From Chenopodium formosanum (Eukaryota > Streptophyta > Magnoliopsida > Caryophyllales > Amaranthaceae): a stretch of 64,000 bases of DNA. The notes under the pieces are model-generated. The model did not search any database. It was not told the DNA's origin and saw only the letters and a program-made list of their open reading frames with translations. Below, one piece after another: positions 10,004-20,770 of this stretch (within the stretch, counting starts at the first letter, position 1; each line of letters starts with the position of its first letter). The stretch lies in contig CM044874.1 in the NCBI GenBank assembly GCA_024500155.1, positions 72,091,795-72,155,794 of the forward strand. The letters run 5' to 3'. The translations under genes were made by a program, and so were the position numbers.

Positions 10004-11892
10004 GATGGAGCATGTAGATCTCGAATGCCCATCTTGCCAAGTAAAAACTCAAATTGCGCTTTTCCTAAGGCTTTTGTAAAGATATCCGCCAATTGAATCT
10101 TCGTGGAAACATACGATGGCTTAATCACTCCTTCTTTAATTGCATCCCTAATAAAGTGACAATCTACCTCAATGTGTTTTGTCCTCTCATGAAACACCGG
10201 ATTGTTAGCAATATGAAGTGCCGATTGACTATCACAGTACATGTGCATACCTTGTTTATGTTCTACACCCAAGGATCGAAGTATTTGTTTCAAGTGTTTC
10301 AACTCACATTGCAATCCTGTCATTGACCTATACTCGGCCTCTGTGGAACTTGTAGACACTGTTGGTTGCTTTTTAGTCTTCCATAACACAAGAGATAACC
10401 CAAGCAATACAAACCAACCTGTCAATGATCTACGAGTCAATGGACAACTTGCCCAATCCGAGTCACACCAACCTTCCAACTGGAGACTACTATCCGACCT
10501 TAGTATAATGCCTTGACCCGGACATTTCTTCAAATATCTTACTACTCTCAATGCCGCTTCCCAATGTTCCTCTTTTGGGCATTGCATAAATTGTGATAGA
10601 ATATGCACCGAATAAGCCAAATCCGGCCTTGTGACTGCCAAGTATATCAGACGACCAATCAACCGCCTATATTGTTCACCATCTGCGTGCTCCTTCCCCT
10701 CTGCTAAAACAAGTTTATGATTTTGCACCATCGGAGTATCTGTCGGCTTTGCTCCTAGTAGCCCTGTCTCAGAAATAATATCCAAAGCATACTTACGCTG
10801 ACACACATAAAAACCATGTTTACTACGTGCCACTTCTAGCCCCAGAAACTATTTCAAGGCACCCAAATCTTTCATTTTAAAACATTGACACATGTATGCT
10901 TTAAAACTCTCCAATGCAACTGTATTATTTCCTGCAATTATCATATCATCCACATAAACTAAGACACTCAACTGTATTGCACCCTTCGAAAGAGTGAATA
11001 GAGAATAATCGGAATACGACTGTTTAAATCCATATTTCTTCAAAGCTGTGGACAATTTTTCAAACCAGCATCTAGGAGCTTGCTTCAATCCGTACAAGGA
11101 CTTATTCATCTTGCAGACTTTATCTGAATTTCCTTTTTGAAAACCTGGCGGTACTTTCATATAGATCTCCTCCTCTAAATCACCGTGCAAGAAAGCATTG
11201 TGCACATCCATTTGTTGTACCTCCTAATTTTTAATCGCTGCAACTCCTAAGAAAATGCGTACCGTAGACATTTTTGCCACTGGAGCAAACGTTTCATTGT
11301 AATCGATCCCTTCTTCCTGATGATTATCGAACACCACAAGTCTTGCTTTTAATCTTAGCAGATTACCGGCCTCATATCTCTTCTCAGTGTAAACCCACTT
11401 GCTTCCAAGTGCTTTCTTCCCTGCAGGAAGTGTTTCCAGAGTCCATGTGCCTTGGTCTTCTAATGCTTTAATTTCCGCTGCCATAGCATCTCTCCAACCC
11501 TCATGTCTCATCGCTTCTTTGAATGATCTTGGTATTTGTGCTTCTGTCACAGCTGCAATATAGTGTCTGTGTTTCGAGAAAAACCGATCATAATTAACAA
11601 AATATGTGATAGGATAGAGACTACCTGAAGAGGATGATGGCGTTGACAGTGAACATGGATCTTTATTTTTCCGTATTGTGTGGGTCACGCAATCTCGTAG
11701 CTTCGTTGATTGGAATTTTTGCCTCTTTCCCCTTCCTAACTCTTCCTCACTTGATGAATTAACTATAGGAGGAAAGTTCTGAGGTACACCCACATCATGG
11801 GAAATTTCGGTTGTTGCAGGGGAGTTGGCTTCTGTTTCGGTAGCTGAACCTGTACCTTGCTGCTGATCTATCTCTGGGGCTGCCGTAGCCAC
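10000..11892 (-). pseudogene. Copia reverse transcriptase and RNase H
   Basis: Three frames split by stops at about 11224-11226 and 10834-10854. The first holds the RT entry motif (KWVYTEKRYEAGNLLRLKARLV, ETFAPVAKM). The second holds DVHNAFLHGDL, LYGLKQAPR and the intact catalytic loop YVDDMIIAG. The third holds RNase H motifs: CDSDWA, SSTEAEYR, CDSQSALHIA, then HIEVDCHF and DIFTKAL. The frames are co-linear, with point stops and no large deletion, so this pol was lost recently. Confidence 0.9.
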
Positions 11893-11925
11893 CTGCTGGC
11901 TGCTGATCGTGCTCTCAGCTTGCTC

Positions 11926-12624
11926 CTAGAAAGCACGCTGCTGGGCAGCACGCTCCTGGACAGTGCAGTCCGCAGCTGGGCTGCGGTTGAGGTCTTTCTC
12001 CCACGGCCTGGCTGCGGCACTCTCTGCAGGGGAGTGATTGTGTGTTACCGCAGCCTGGTTGCGGCTTGGTGCTTGCTCCCGCAGCTTGGTTGCAGAGCTC
12101 ACTGTCCCTGACGAAGTGCCAACATAATCCCCACGTTGCCACATGTCTATTTCATCATCACTTCCACCAAACTCATGTTCCTCAAGTTCTTCTATGTTTT
12201 CCCTTGATGCCTCAACATACGGAAACACATGCTCATGAAATTTTACGTCACGAGATGTAAAAAATTCCCTCGTCTCCAAATCAAATAATTGCCACCCTTT
12301 CTTTCCAAACGGGTAACCAACAAACACACATTTTCGACTTCGTGATGCAAACTTATCACCCTTACTCCTTTGATTATGAGCATATGCTAAACACCCAAAA
12401 ACTCGAATACACTCAAACATCGACACTTTACCAAATAACATCTCATATGGAGTTTTATTTTGTAGAATAGGACTTGGAGTACGATTAATCAAGTAACAAG
12501 CAATCCGAACACACTCCCCCCAAAATTTTATAGGTAGTTTTCCTTGAAATCTCAAAGCACGAGCCACATTCAAAATATGTTGGTGTTTTCTCTCTACTCT
12601 CCCATTTTGTTGAGGAGTACCCAC
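11926..12624 (-). pseudogene. Copia integrase C-terminal part
   Basis: This continues the integrase after a TAG stop: GTPQQNGRVERKHQ supplies the catalytic Glu, followed by FWGECVRIACYLINR and the FGCLAY...FVGYP block typical of copia integrase. The C-terminal linker is rich in Gln, Ala and Pro. The frame ends in another TAG at about 11926 before the RT section. Confidence 0.88.
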
Positions 12625-12633
12625 ACATGAAGA

Positions 12634-14568
12634 CTAAAAAATTATGCCGTTCATCACAAAATAATCTTGTAGATGATTAAACTCAGTTCCATTATCACTA
12701 CGAACAACTTTAATAACTTTATCAAATTGCCGTTTAATCAAAGCAACAAAATTAAGAAACATAAGCTTTACTTCCGTTTTATTTCTAAGAAAATAAATCC
12801 AAACACCACGAGAATAATCATCAACAATTGTCAAAAACATCTTTGATCCACAAGACGAGGCCACATTATACGGTCCCCATAGATCAATATGAACTAGCTC
12901 AAACATACTACTTGCTTTGCTATTACTAATAGGAAAACTATCTCTTGTTTGCTTTGCACGAGGACATACATCACAAACATTATTATTTTTTCTACGAGAG
13001 TGACTCACAGGAGGAAGTAACCGCAATATCTTTTTCGACGGATGCCCCATGCGTTGATGCCATAAGTCGACCACACAATCTACTGCTAGCACTTGTATTT
13101 GCGGAACACCACGGAAAAAATAAAGTCCATCTTGACGTTCACCCATGCCAATCACCGTCCTCTTCGATTGGTCCTGAATCACACAAATTTTGTTAGTAAA
13201 TTGAATCGAACAACCTAATTCATCACTTAATTGTGTTACAGAAATTAAGTTACAATTCAATTGTGGAACAAATAACACATTATCAATTTTCAAACCACCC
13301 TCCAATGTGACCGAACCAAGTTGATTCGAATTTACTGTTTGACCATCCGGTAAACCAACCGGACAACTTTGAATTGTTTTGATATTTCTCATGATAGAAA
13401 TATCATTAGTAACATGATTAGATGCTCCAGTATCCACGATCCACAATCTTGCATTACCTTCTAATCGTGACTTAGCCTTGCTTGTAAGATAGTCAAGAAT
13501 TTGTTGTGCTTGATCTGATGTCACACCCATAAGACCTTGCGTTGAATTTCCTTGACTTGAAGAGGTAGTGCTAGAGTTGTTATTAACCCCTCCTTGTACT
13601 GCATTTGCTCGGTGAGTGGAGTTTGTAGGAGTGTTTCCACGACCCCCACTAGTACCACGACCACCTTTTCCACCACGGAAACTTGAACCACCTCTTCCTC
13701 GACCTTTTCCGCCCTTCCTGTTTTCATCCCAGCCTTCGGGAAAGCCAATCAATTGATAACATCCATCTTTTTCATGACCTACCCTATTGCAATGAGTACA
13801 AAAAGGTTTCTCTCCATCACTTGATCTAGCTTGAGAGTCTACCTTAAAAGCCACGACATTCTCCTTTGGCTTTCCATCTTTTCCTCTAAGTCTCTCGGTA
13901 TTGATTACCGTTTGATATGCACTATCGACAAGCGGAAGAGGAGATTGTGCTAACAATTGAGCACGGATGGCCTCATATGGATCATCAAGTCCAATTAAGA
14001 AATAATGCAAATAGTCTTCCTCTCGAATTTCACCCACCTGTTTTGCAATATTGCATTTACAAGCACCACACGATCACTTTGGAACACGACAATATTGTAC
14101 GAGTTCCTTCCATAATCTGGAAAGTCTACCAAAATACTCCGTCACCGACTCGGATGCCCCTTGTTTGCACGTCCCTAGGGACTGTTTGAGATGACACACC
14201 CGAGTCCCACTTATAACACAATAGCGTTGTTTCAGATGTATCCACAATTCACTTGCTACATCATAATCATCAATGGTAGATCGCAACTCATCATCAAGAG
14301 TGTTGGTAATCCAAGATACTAACATTGAGTTTACAGCAATCCAATGTTTCTGCTTCATGGTGTCCATCGGCTCTACAATCGAACCATCCACGAAGCCGAA
14401 TTTCCACTTTGCGATTAATGCCCTTCGCACAGCCTTTGCCCATTCATCATAATTAGCACCCTTCAATTTTATTGGCGTAATCACAATTCTAGGATGATCA
14501 CTTGATCCTAGATGATACTCCAGATCAACCGGGGGCGGAGGAGGTACATCATCGTCTTTTGCCATCAC
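12634..14568 (-). pseudogene. Copia gag, protease and integrase core
   Basis: The gag frame starts at ATG 14566-14568 (MMAKDDDVPPPPP...) and holds the copia gag helical domain (YDEWAKAVRRAL ... FVDGS ... LKQRY). A stop and frame change near 14040-14074 separate it from a 467-codon frame. That frame carries the CCHC zinc knuckle (CTHCNRVGHEKDGC), a Gly/Arg-rich linker, the protease site DTGASNH, the GAG-pre-integrase motif (LWHQRMGHPS), the CDVCPRAKQ zinc block and the integrase core Asp residues (DLWGPY ... VRSDNGTEF). It ends in TAG at 12634-12636, directly before the GTPQQNGRVERKH motif. CAG is the likely original codon. Confidence 0.88.
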
Positions 14569-14635
14569 TCAAATAACGTTAGAGGAAAAAAATTCACTCT
14601 TTGTATTATTTTTTTATTTTTTTTTTCTTAACCTA

Positions 14636-14649
14636 TGCTCTTGATACCA
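14636..14649 (-). promoter_or_regulatory. Copia primer-binding site, altered
   Basis: Minus-strand TGGTATCAAGAGCA directly follows the 5' LTR. It matches the initiator-Met primer site TGGTATCAGAGC except for one extra A, which would weaken pairing. Confidence 0.75.
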
Positions 14650-14815
14650 TATCAAAATAATATGAACTGCTGGACCTTCTCATTCACATATGAAGAATAT
14701 ATATATAGTTACAAATATATTCCTAACCCTAACATAATTAGGAATAAGATAGAATATTAACATAACTAGGAAACCCAAAGATATTATACAATATTTCCCA
14801 ATTATTATCTTAACA
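14650..14815 (-). repeat. 5' LTR of the copia element
   Basis: On the minus strand it begins TGTTAAGATAATAATTGGG and ends TTTTGATA. It is 166 bp and matches the 3' LTR at 9876-9992 almost base for base over their shared parts, but carries ~49 extra bases (around 14667-14714). Confidence 0.9.
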
Positions 14816-17474
14816 AATAATTAGTCCTATAATATATACTTTGGGGTTTTGATTTTAAATTGTTTAAACATGATTAGTATGTTCTACAATTGTGTTTTGA
14901 TGATTAAAGGTTGTAAATTTTAGATTATAAAGTGTTTAATTTTCAGATTTTATGAAGTATTAAAAGTTAGGGTTTTAATTATTAAAGTGTTGATTTTTAG
15001 GGTTCTAACTTACAATTGATTTGGGGGTTTTATATACCCATTGATTGTAAGTGGTAATAAAGCTTAAAGATTGTATCTTTATGGGGTTTTAATGAAATTT
15101 TAATGGGTTTTTGTTAATAGAATAATGCTGAAATTTTTATTTACATACTACTATTGTGTATTAATTAAAAGGAGTTGATTACCCATAAGTAGAGAATATT
15201 TTAAGTGGTTTTAATATAATTTTTAGATTTTATTTAAGGGGTTTAAGCCTTACAAAGTATGATGAAATTTTTATATGAACACGCAAATTCATGTTTTAAA
15301 TTAGATTTCTGTTCGTTAATATTAATCTCGTTTTAATCCCGATCAGGTTCTAAACTCCTCCGATTTTGATAAAAAAGAGTAGTGTTTTTTGAGTGGAAAC
15401 AACGTTTTAAGAAAGTCTCACTACCATTGGTAATAAGCACCACCCTCTCGTGGCCAAATTCAGCCTCTAAATATGATTTTCGGGCAGTTTTTGATTTTAA
15501 ACGAATTTTTTTTTTTTTTTTTTTTATGCTTTAAATTTTATCTTTGAGTTTAAAAGGGGTAAGAGATAATTTAATGTTTCTATGGATAATTTAAATATAA
15601 AGATGTATTTTGATGAAGTTTTAAAGGAATTTTGATTAGTTTAAAATGTTGGAATTTTATTTAAAGTAGTATAATTGTGATTTTTAATAAAAGGGTGTGA
15701 TTATCCATTAAAAAGGAGTTTAATTAGGGGTTTTTAAATAATTTTCAGATTATTATAAGTTATTTAAAGTGAGTTTAAGTTGCTGGAAATTGTGTATACA
15801 AGGGTAATTAATATAGTATTAGTGTCCCTTTATGTAGGAGACTTGGTTCGAGAATTGTTGTAGAGTACTCGGTTATTTTAAGAGCTTATTCAAGGTACGT
15901 TCGCGTACTTAGCATATTTTGATGATGTAGAATCATTATAGGCTTGATTTCAATCAATTACAAGTAGTATCATGCTAAGGTTTATGTATGGAATTGTGAA
16001 TTAATGGTGTTGGTGATTGAATGGTGAAGCATGAATTATTTGTGATGGTTTATGGATTGGAAAATTATATTTTTGGCATGTTGTGTTAGAACCACATTTT
16101 TATTTATGGCATGTTAGAAGGCATGATTAATTAAACTACATGTTTAATTATGTTTGGAATAGTGAAAAGGAATTTAATTATGGTTCAAATAATTTTTATT
16201 GATGCTTTAAGCATGAGGAATGAGCTATATAAGTGTCTATGTACACAAGGAATAAATTGTATGTTGGTGCCTTTGTGCACTTAAGGTGTTTTTAACACCG
16301 AGGGATAGGATTTTGGCGCATTATGCGTTTAAGGTGTCTTTGACACTGAGGTAGAATTAAAAAAGGGTTCAACAATAAATAATATGTGGTCATTAATTAT
16401 TCAAGAAGTAAATTGGTATGTTTGTTTGATTGTATAATTATTGTTGATTGACTTATTATGCTTTGAGAGTCATCACCAAGTCTAATAATATGTAAATAAC
16501 GTAAAGTGAAAGAGATTACGCACCAAAACTCTTGGAACGTATATGCCTTGAGTATGAACAATGGGGGGAGTTATGGGGTTTTATATTTAACCATAACTTC
16601 CAACGGAGTACAGGAAGTTGTATATTCCTTTTTATTTTTATGCGCTGGAATTCCGCCACCTATGTGTGGCACAGGTTTGTTGCTGGCACGGTTAGCTCCC
16701 GTGTCAGTTAACCCCAATTTATTGGGATAGGTATAGTTGGAAACCCGTTCGATGCGTAATCAACGCTAAATGAATTAGTTAGTGTCTAGTTAGAGTGTCT
16801 TGTTGATTGTTGTGTGTGCTTGTAAACAGGTGCAATGAGGTAAGTGTGTGTGATGATAGGAGAATGTATGTTAGTGTGTTTAATTACACTTATGTACTCA
16901 GCTTTGCTGATTGTGTGTGTTGTTTGTGTCTGGCTATGTCTTTATTTTGGCCCTACGATGATCCATTTTAATGGAGAGTAGTGGGGGCAAGTAGAGATAC
17001 ACTTTTCAGGTATTGAAGCATGTTCATGACGGGGCATGAGTGAAGAGAGAATCATGCTAGCTTCCATTAGAATATGATGTGTTTTATGCATTGAATATTT
17101 TATTATATTACTTTATGGACTAACACAAAAGTTTGGTTGTTTCGGTTTTGAATATGGGCCTTAAATGGTTCCAAGTTGTAGTGGATTTTATTTGACTTTG
17201 GTTTTGTTGATTTTCAACTTTACTTTCGTTGGTTTGGTTTTTAAATTGTGTTATTTAAATGGTTTTGGTTTTCAAGTCTCCCGCTGTGTATCTTTGATAG
17301 TTGCCTTAGCCGTTTTCACGGTGGTGGTAATGTCTTAGATATTCCTAAAACGTATTTTAAAAAGAGTAAAATGTGTATTTAAAGGAAAGGAATTTCTAGG
17401 GTGTTACAAGTAGAGGGCCTAATATTCTCCAGTTTTACTTAATTATTAACAACTTAATTAAGCTTTTAACCGTA

Positions 17475-17488
17475 TGGCTCTGATACCA
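17475..17488 (-). promoter_or_regulatory. Pararetrovirus primer-binding site (tRNA-iMet type)
   Basis: Minus-strand TGGTATCAGAGCCA is complementary to the 3' end of plant initiator tRNA-Met, the primer used by caulimovirids. It lies right of the solo LTR and upstream of the viral coding region, so it marks the leader's primer site. Confidence 0.8.
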
Positions 17489-18672
17489 AATCGTCGCAGC
17501 TACTAGATTATTATAAAGATAAGAGAATTTATAAAGTAAAATAGCTTTGAAGACTATTTACTTAAAGTCTACCACTGAACACTGAATTTATATCACTTAA
17601 TAGTAACATTGTACTATTGATACTCGTGAAAATGCTACTGAAAATTTATGGCTTTTATAAACTAACTTAATATTTTTCTAACTCTTAGGTCTAAATTAAT
17701 TGTTTACTACTGATGAATAAATTTATATTACTGGATATTAATAAGGTACTACTAGACGTTAAAAATATACCACTGTGACCTTTAGTAGTACTTTAGTGTT
17801 TTATAGAGGTACTTTAATATAGAGAATTTCCTAAACTACCCTTGTGAGACGCGAGATTCGTGTCTCGCAACCCTCCGTTTGGACTTCCTCTTTCAAGTAG
17901 TGATGGTGAGGTTGAAACAATAAGTGGTAGTGATGACACTTTAGTTCGACTCGGTTGCAAGTAAAAAGCTGGTCATTTGTGCAAATTTTTGATTCAAAAA
18001 TTTTGAGAACGATGATATTGTAAATCTTAGCGCCTTAGCTGTTAAATTATCTTGTTCAATATTAGTTTTTGGAAAAATCCCTTTTTATCTTCATGATTAA
18101 CAAATTTTGTCAATCTAGGGGCATTCACGGTATTTCAACCATTTACTATGAGGATGTAATGGTAACTTGTGATGAACTGACAATCTACAATGACTAAGCT
18201 TCCACGTAAGTTTACCAATTGCCCTGTAGGATCTAACGCCGTATGACGGCCGTTAGCTAGGTAGAGCTCTTCACTCTTCTTCTAACATAGGTCAAAACAC
18301 CTAGCTCTCTCTCCTAGTATTTTCTCTCTCCTTTGTATTATGTATTAGCTAGATATTTGACATCCAACACTTGTTGAAGACAACGAAGGGATAATCACCA
18401 TGTATCAAGTCATTATGATTTTTTCTGGATTACAGTATTTGACATTGTTTTAACAACAGTGTTTGACATTCTTAACTCGTGTTTTATATTGTTCTGGGTT
18501 AATTTGTTTGACTTGTTTGTTAGGAATAACTGTATAAATTATGTCTTTTGATACTTCAATTTATACATTTCGTTCTAAGCAAATTTTTGAGGTGAACAGT
18601 TGCATAGAGCATCCACCACCTCAAATACATTCATCAAGGGTAGTTGCTTAGAAAATACACACTTTAGCCAAC
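17489..18672. other. Non-coding stretch between the primer site and the next LTR
   Basis: The left part (to about 17860) may still be viral leader. The rest is AT-rich with no credible ORF and no clear repeat structure. I see no gene here. Confidence 0.5.
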
Positions 18673-19234
18673 TGTAGGGAATATTTCAAGCATTACCCCA
18701 AACTTAAACCCCACTGTGATCATACACTAAAGTATGGTGGCGTCCAAAGGGAAGGAAGCTAGAGCAAAAGAGTCGCTAACAAGTTTTAGGAACTTGTAAA
18801 CCGCTCACGAGGTGAAGGTTACACCCCTTAACGATCCAGGAGATCGTTAACTCCAATAGGTCTGGAACCATGACTGGTAGTTCGGGGATGAAGGTACAAA
18901 TCCAACCTAAAAGAGATTAAACCTGCCCTAATAATAGGCCTCTACTTTATTCTGATCGTATTCATGTGTGCTTTCTGACTAACATGCAATCAATAGGTTA
19001 ACCATAAACCTGTTTAATCTATGTTGGTTGAATATTAATGCACAAACAAAACTATTATTGGCGATCACTTGAATTATAATCAAATTAACCCTAAACAAGA
19101 TTATAGGTTATCTTATTAAGCGTGATTACAAGTACCAATTTCCTTTAAACATGCATAAAAGGCGTGATCAAGCAATAACAATAAGTATCAAGCAACACAA
19201 TAATAATAATAACAATTATAACAATATTTATAGC

Positions 19235-19330
<96 letters not shown>
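19235..19330. repeat. (AAT)n microsatellite inside the LTR
   Basis: Over 30 uninterrupted AAT units. The homologous place in the LTR copy at 61207 (about 62580-62660) is only a short, degenerate version, so the array expanded in this copy. The poly-Asn and poly-Ile frames over it are artefacts. Confidence 0.9.
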
Positions 19331-20422
19331 CATAATTATGTTAAAGCATAATAATAATAGCAAGATCCTAGGCATGATATTAACAAGATTAATAACAAAC
19401 CCTAGCATGTCACTAAACAAAAATCAAAGCTTTAGCCCTAACATGATATTAACATGAATATTAAGAAAGAAATAAAAGGCATCGCAGGAATCATAATTGT
19501 CATATTTGATATTATAACCTTTTCCCTAAACATAATACTAGGAATCATTGTTGTCATTCAAAACATCAAGCATCCTAACATGATACTAGGAAACATAATA
19601 ACAACCTAGACATGATTTCTATATCATAATATCAATAAATCAATTAAAGCACTTACTTGTATGCCTCGTATCTCTTTATATTAACAAAATACACGCGTTA
19701 GTAACTTCAAGGAAAATAATAAAACAATTAAATTAAATAATTGAAAGAGAGATTTGGGACCAAACCCTCAGAAATTAAAACCTTTCACGTCTAGGGCGAA
19801 GGCAACTTCGAACTTGGCTAGGTGTTTCTAGATCTTGTGAATGCGGAATTTTGTAGAGAAAGCTTGAGAGAGAGAAAAAGAAAGATATCAAGAGATTCTT
19901 GAAAACTAGAGAGAATAAGAAAATTAATAGTTATCATAAGAATTGATAGTTGTTGATGATTGAAAACGGAGGTTTTAGGAGGCTATTTATAGAAAAAATC
20001 AGCCGAAAGGATAAAAAACGAATCAGAGTTTCGAAGAGAATAGAATGACTTAGCGCCAGAAGCCAGACATTAGAGCCAGACGCCAAGCATTAGCGTCAGG
20101 CGCTAATCCTGTCGTTAGGCGCTAGAAACCAGTTTCACGCGTTTTCTTAATTTTGTTAAAATTTAGCCGTACAGAAGGGTGAAATCGTATTTTCCTTAAA
20201 AACACTTCTTTTATTCTTATTAAAACTCTAAAAAGTCAACCAAAGTCAATTTATCAATGCTAATTAAATTAGGAATGAAAAGAACCTTCTAGAAGAATCT
20301 AGAAAACTAAAACCAATTCTAATTGCATTAGGAACGATAAATCAATATAAGACCCTCCTCTAGATCATTGAGCCGCATATAAAGATCAAACCGGGCCCAG
20401 TTTAGTAATTTGGCCATAACTT

Positions 20423-20472
20423 TAATTCCTATTCACTACACCCCCCTTTGGCTAGTAATACCTACTCCCTCT
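20423..20472 (+). repeat. Left terminal inverted repeat of the MULE
   Basis: It shares a TAAT start, CTACACCC, CCTTT(G/A)GCTA and a CTACTC(T)CCC block with the complement of 33236-33285. About two thirds of positions match by eye. Confidence 0.75.
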
Positions 20473-20770
20473 TGAAATTACTGAAAAACCCTTCCCCCAC
20501 TAACCACACCCCACTAACTACAGTAAACCCATTAACCTTACCCCATGCAGTTACTGTGCAGTTACCATCCACTTCCCACGGTAACTGCAAGTAAATGCAA
20601 CTTCCCACCCAAAAAAATCATATATATACGAATTAAAAAAAAATTCAAAAAATTGATCAAATTCTACACTCTTCTTCATTCATAATTTCTCTCTCCATTT
20701 TCTCTCTCATCAAACGTATAAACAAGAAAAATTCATACTAATTTCTGCAATTTCTTACAATCGCTCAACA

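Larger units (their letters stand above)
9876..14815 (-). mobile_element. Ty1/copia retrotransposon, nearly full length
   Basis: A 4.94 kb element with short LTRs (14650-14815 and 9876-9992), a primer site, a polypurine tract and AATAA target duplications at 9871-9875 and 14816-14820. Internal order on the minus strand is gag, zinc knuckle, protease, integrase, RT, RNase H, with integrase before RT as in copia. Short LTRs and ~5 kb length suggest an Ale/Retrofit-type lineage (inference). Six or so stops interrupt otherwise long frames, so it is recent but not functional as is. It sits inside the solo LTR 9500-17408. Confidence 0.92.
9500..17408 (+). mobile_element. Solo LTR (Gypsy, probably chromovirus) inside the pararetrovirus
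   Basis: It begins TGTAATACCCCG and ends GGTGTTACA, flanked by 5-bp target duplications AGTAG (9495-9499 and 17409-17413). Removing the copia insertion (9876-14815 plus 5 bp) leaves about 2.96 kb. That length has no credible coding potential, primer site or polypurine tract, so it is one LTR left after recombination between two. A plus-strand TATA box lies at 9785-9795. The start sequence and ~3 kb length suggest the Tekay/Del chromovirus lineage, which is an inference. Sequence 14821-17408 is AT-rich, with a T-run at 15509-15530, and holds no gene. Confidence 0.8.
2770..17490 (-). mobile_element. Endogenous pararetrovirus (Caulimoviridae), interrupted and decayed
   Basis: On the minus strand the order is: tRNA-iMet type primer site (17475-17488), coiled-coil region, coat protein with zinc knuckle, movement-protein-like piece, aspartic protease, reverse transcriptase, RNase H, then one or two further ORFs and a TATA promoter (3257-3266). 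No integrase was seen. This is the gene set of the plant pararetrovirus family. The copy is split by a solo LTR at 9500-17408; flanking viral sequence plus target duplications reconnect across it. About 6.8 kb of viral sequence remains, slightly short of the family's usual 7-8 kb. It appears linearised in the leader, since leader-like DNA lies both left of the TATA box and right of the primer site. Both outer ends are approximate. Frames are broken in many places, so this is a fossil. Confidence 0.85.

Noticed and set aside
16506..16730. 74-codon plus-strand ORF in the solo LTR
   Set aside because: It lies in LTR DNA, has no domain, and no similar frame occurs nearby.
9500..17408. Full LTR retrotransposon rather than a solo LTR
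   Set aside because: Outside the nested copia there is no primer site, polypurine tract, second LTR or coding motif.
19145..19420. Poly-Ile and poly-Asn ORFs on both strands
   Set aside because: They are translations of an (AAT)n microsatellite inside an LTR.
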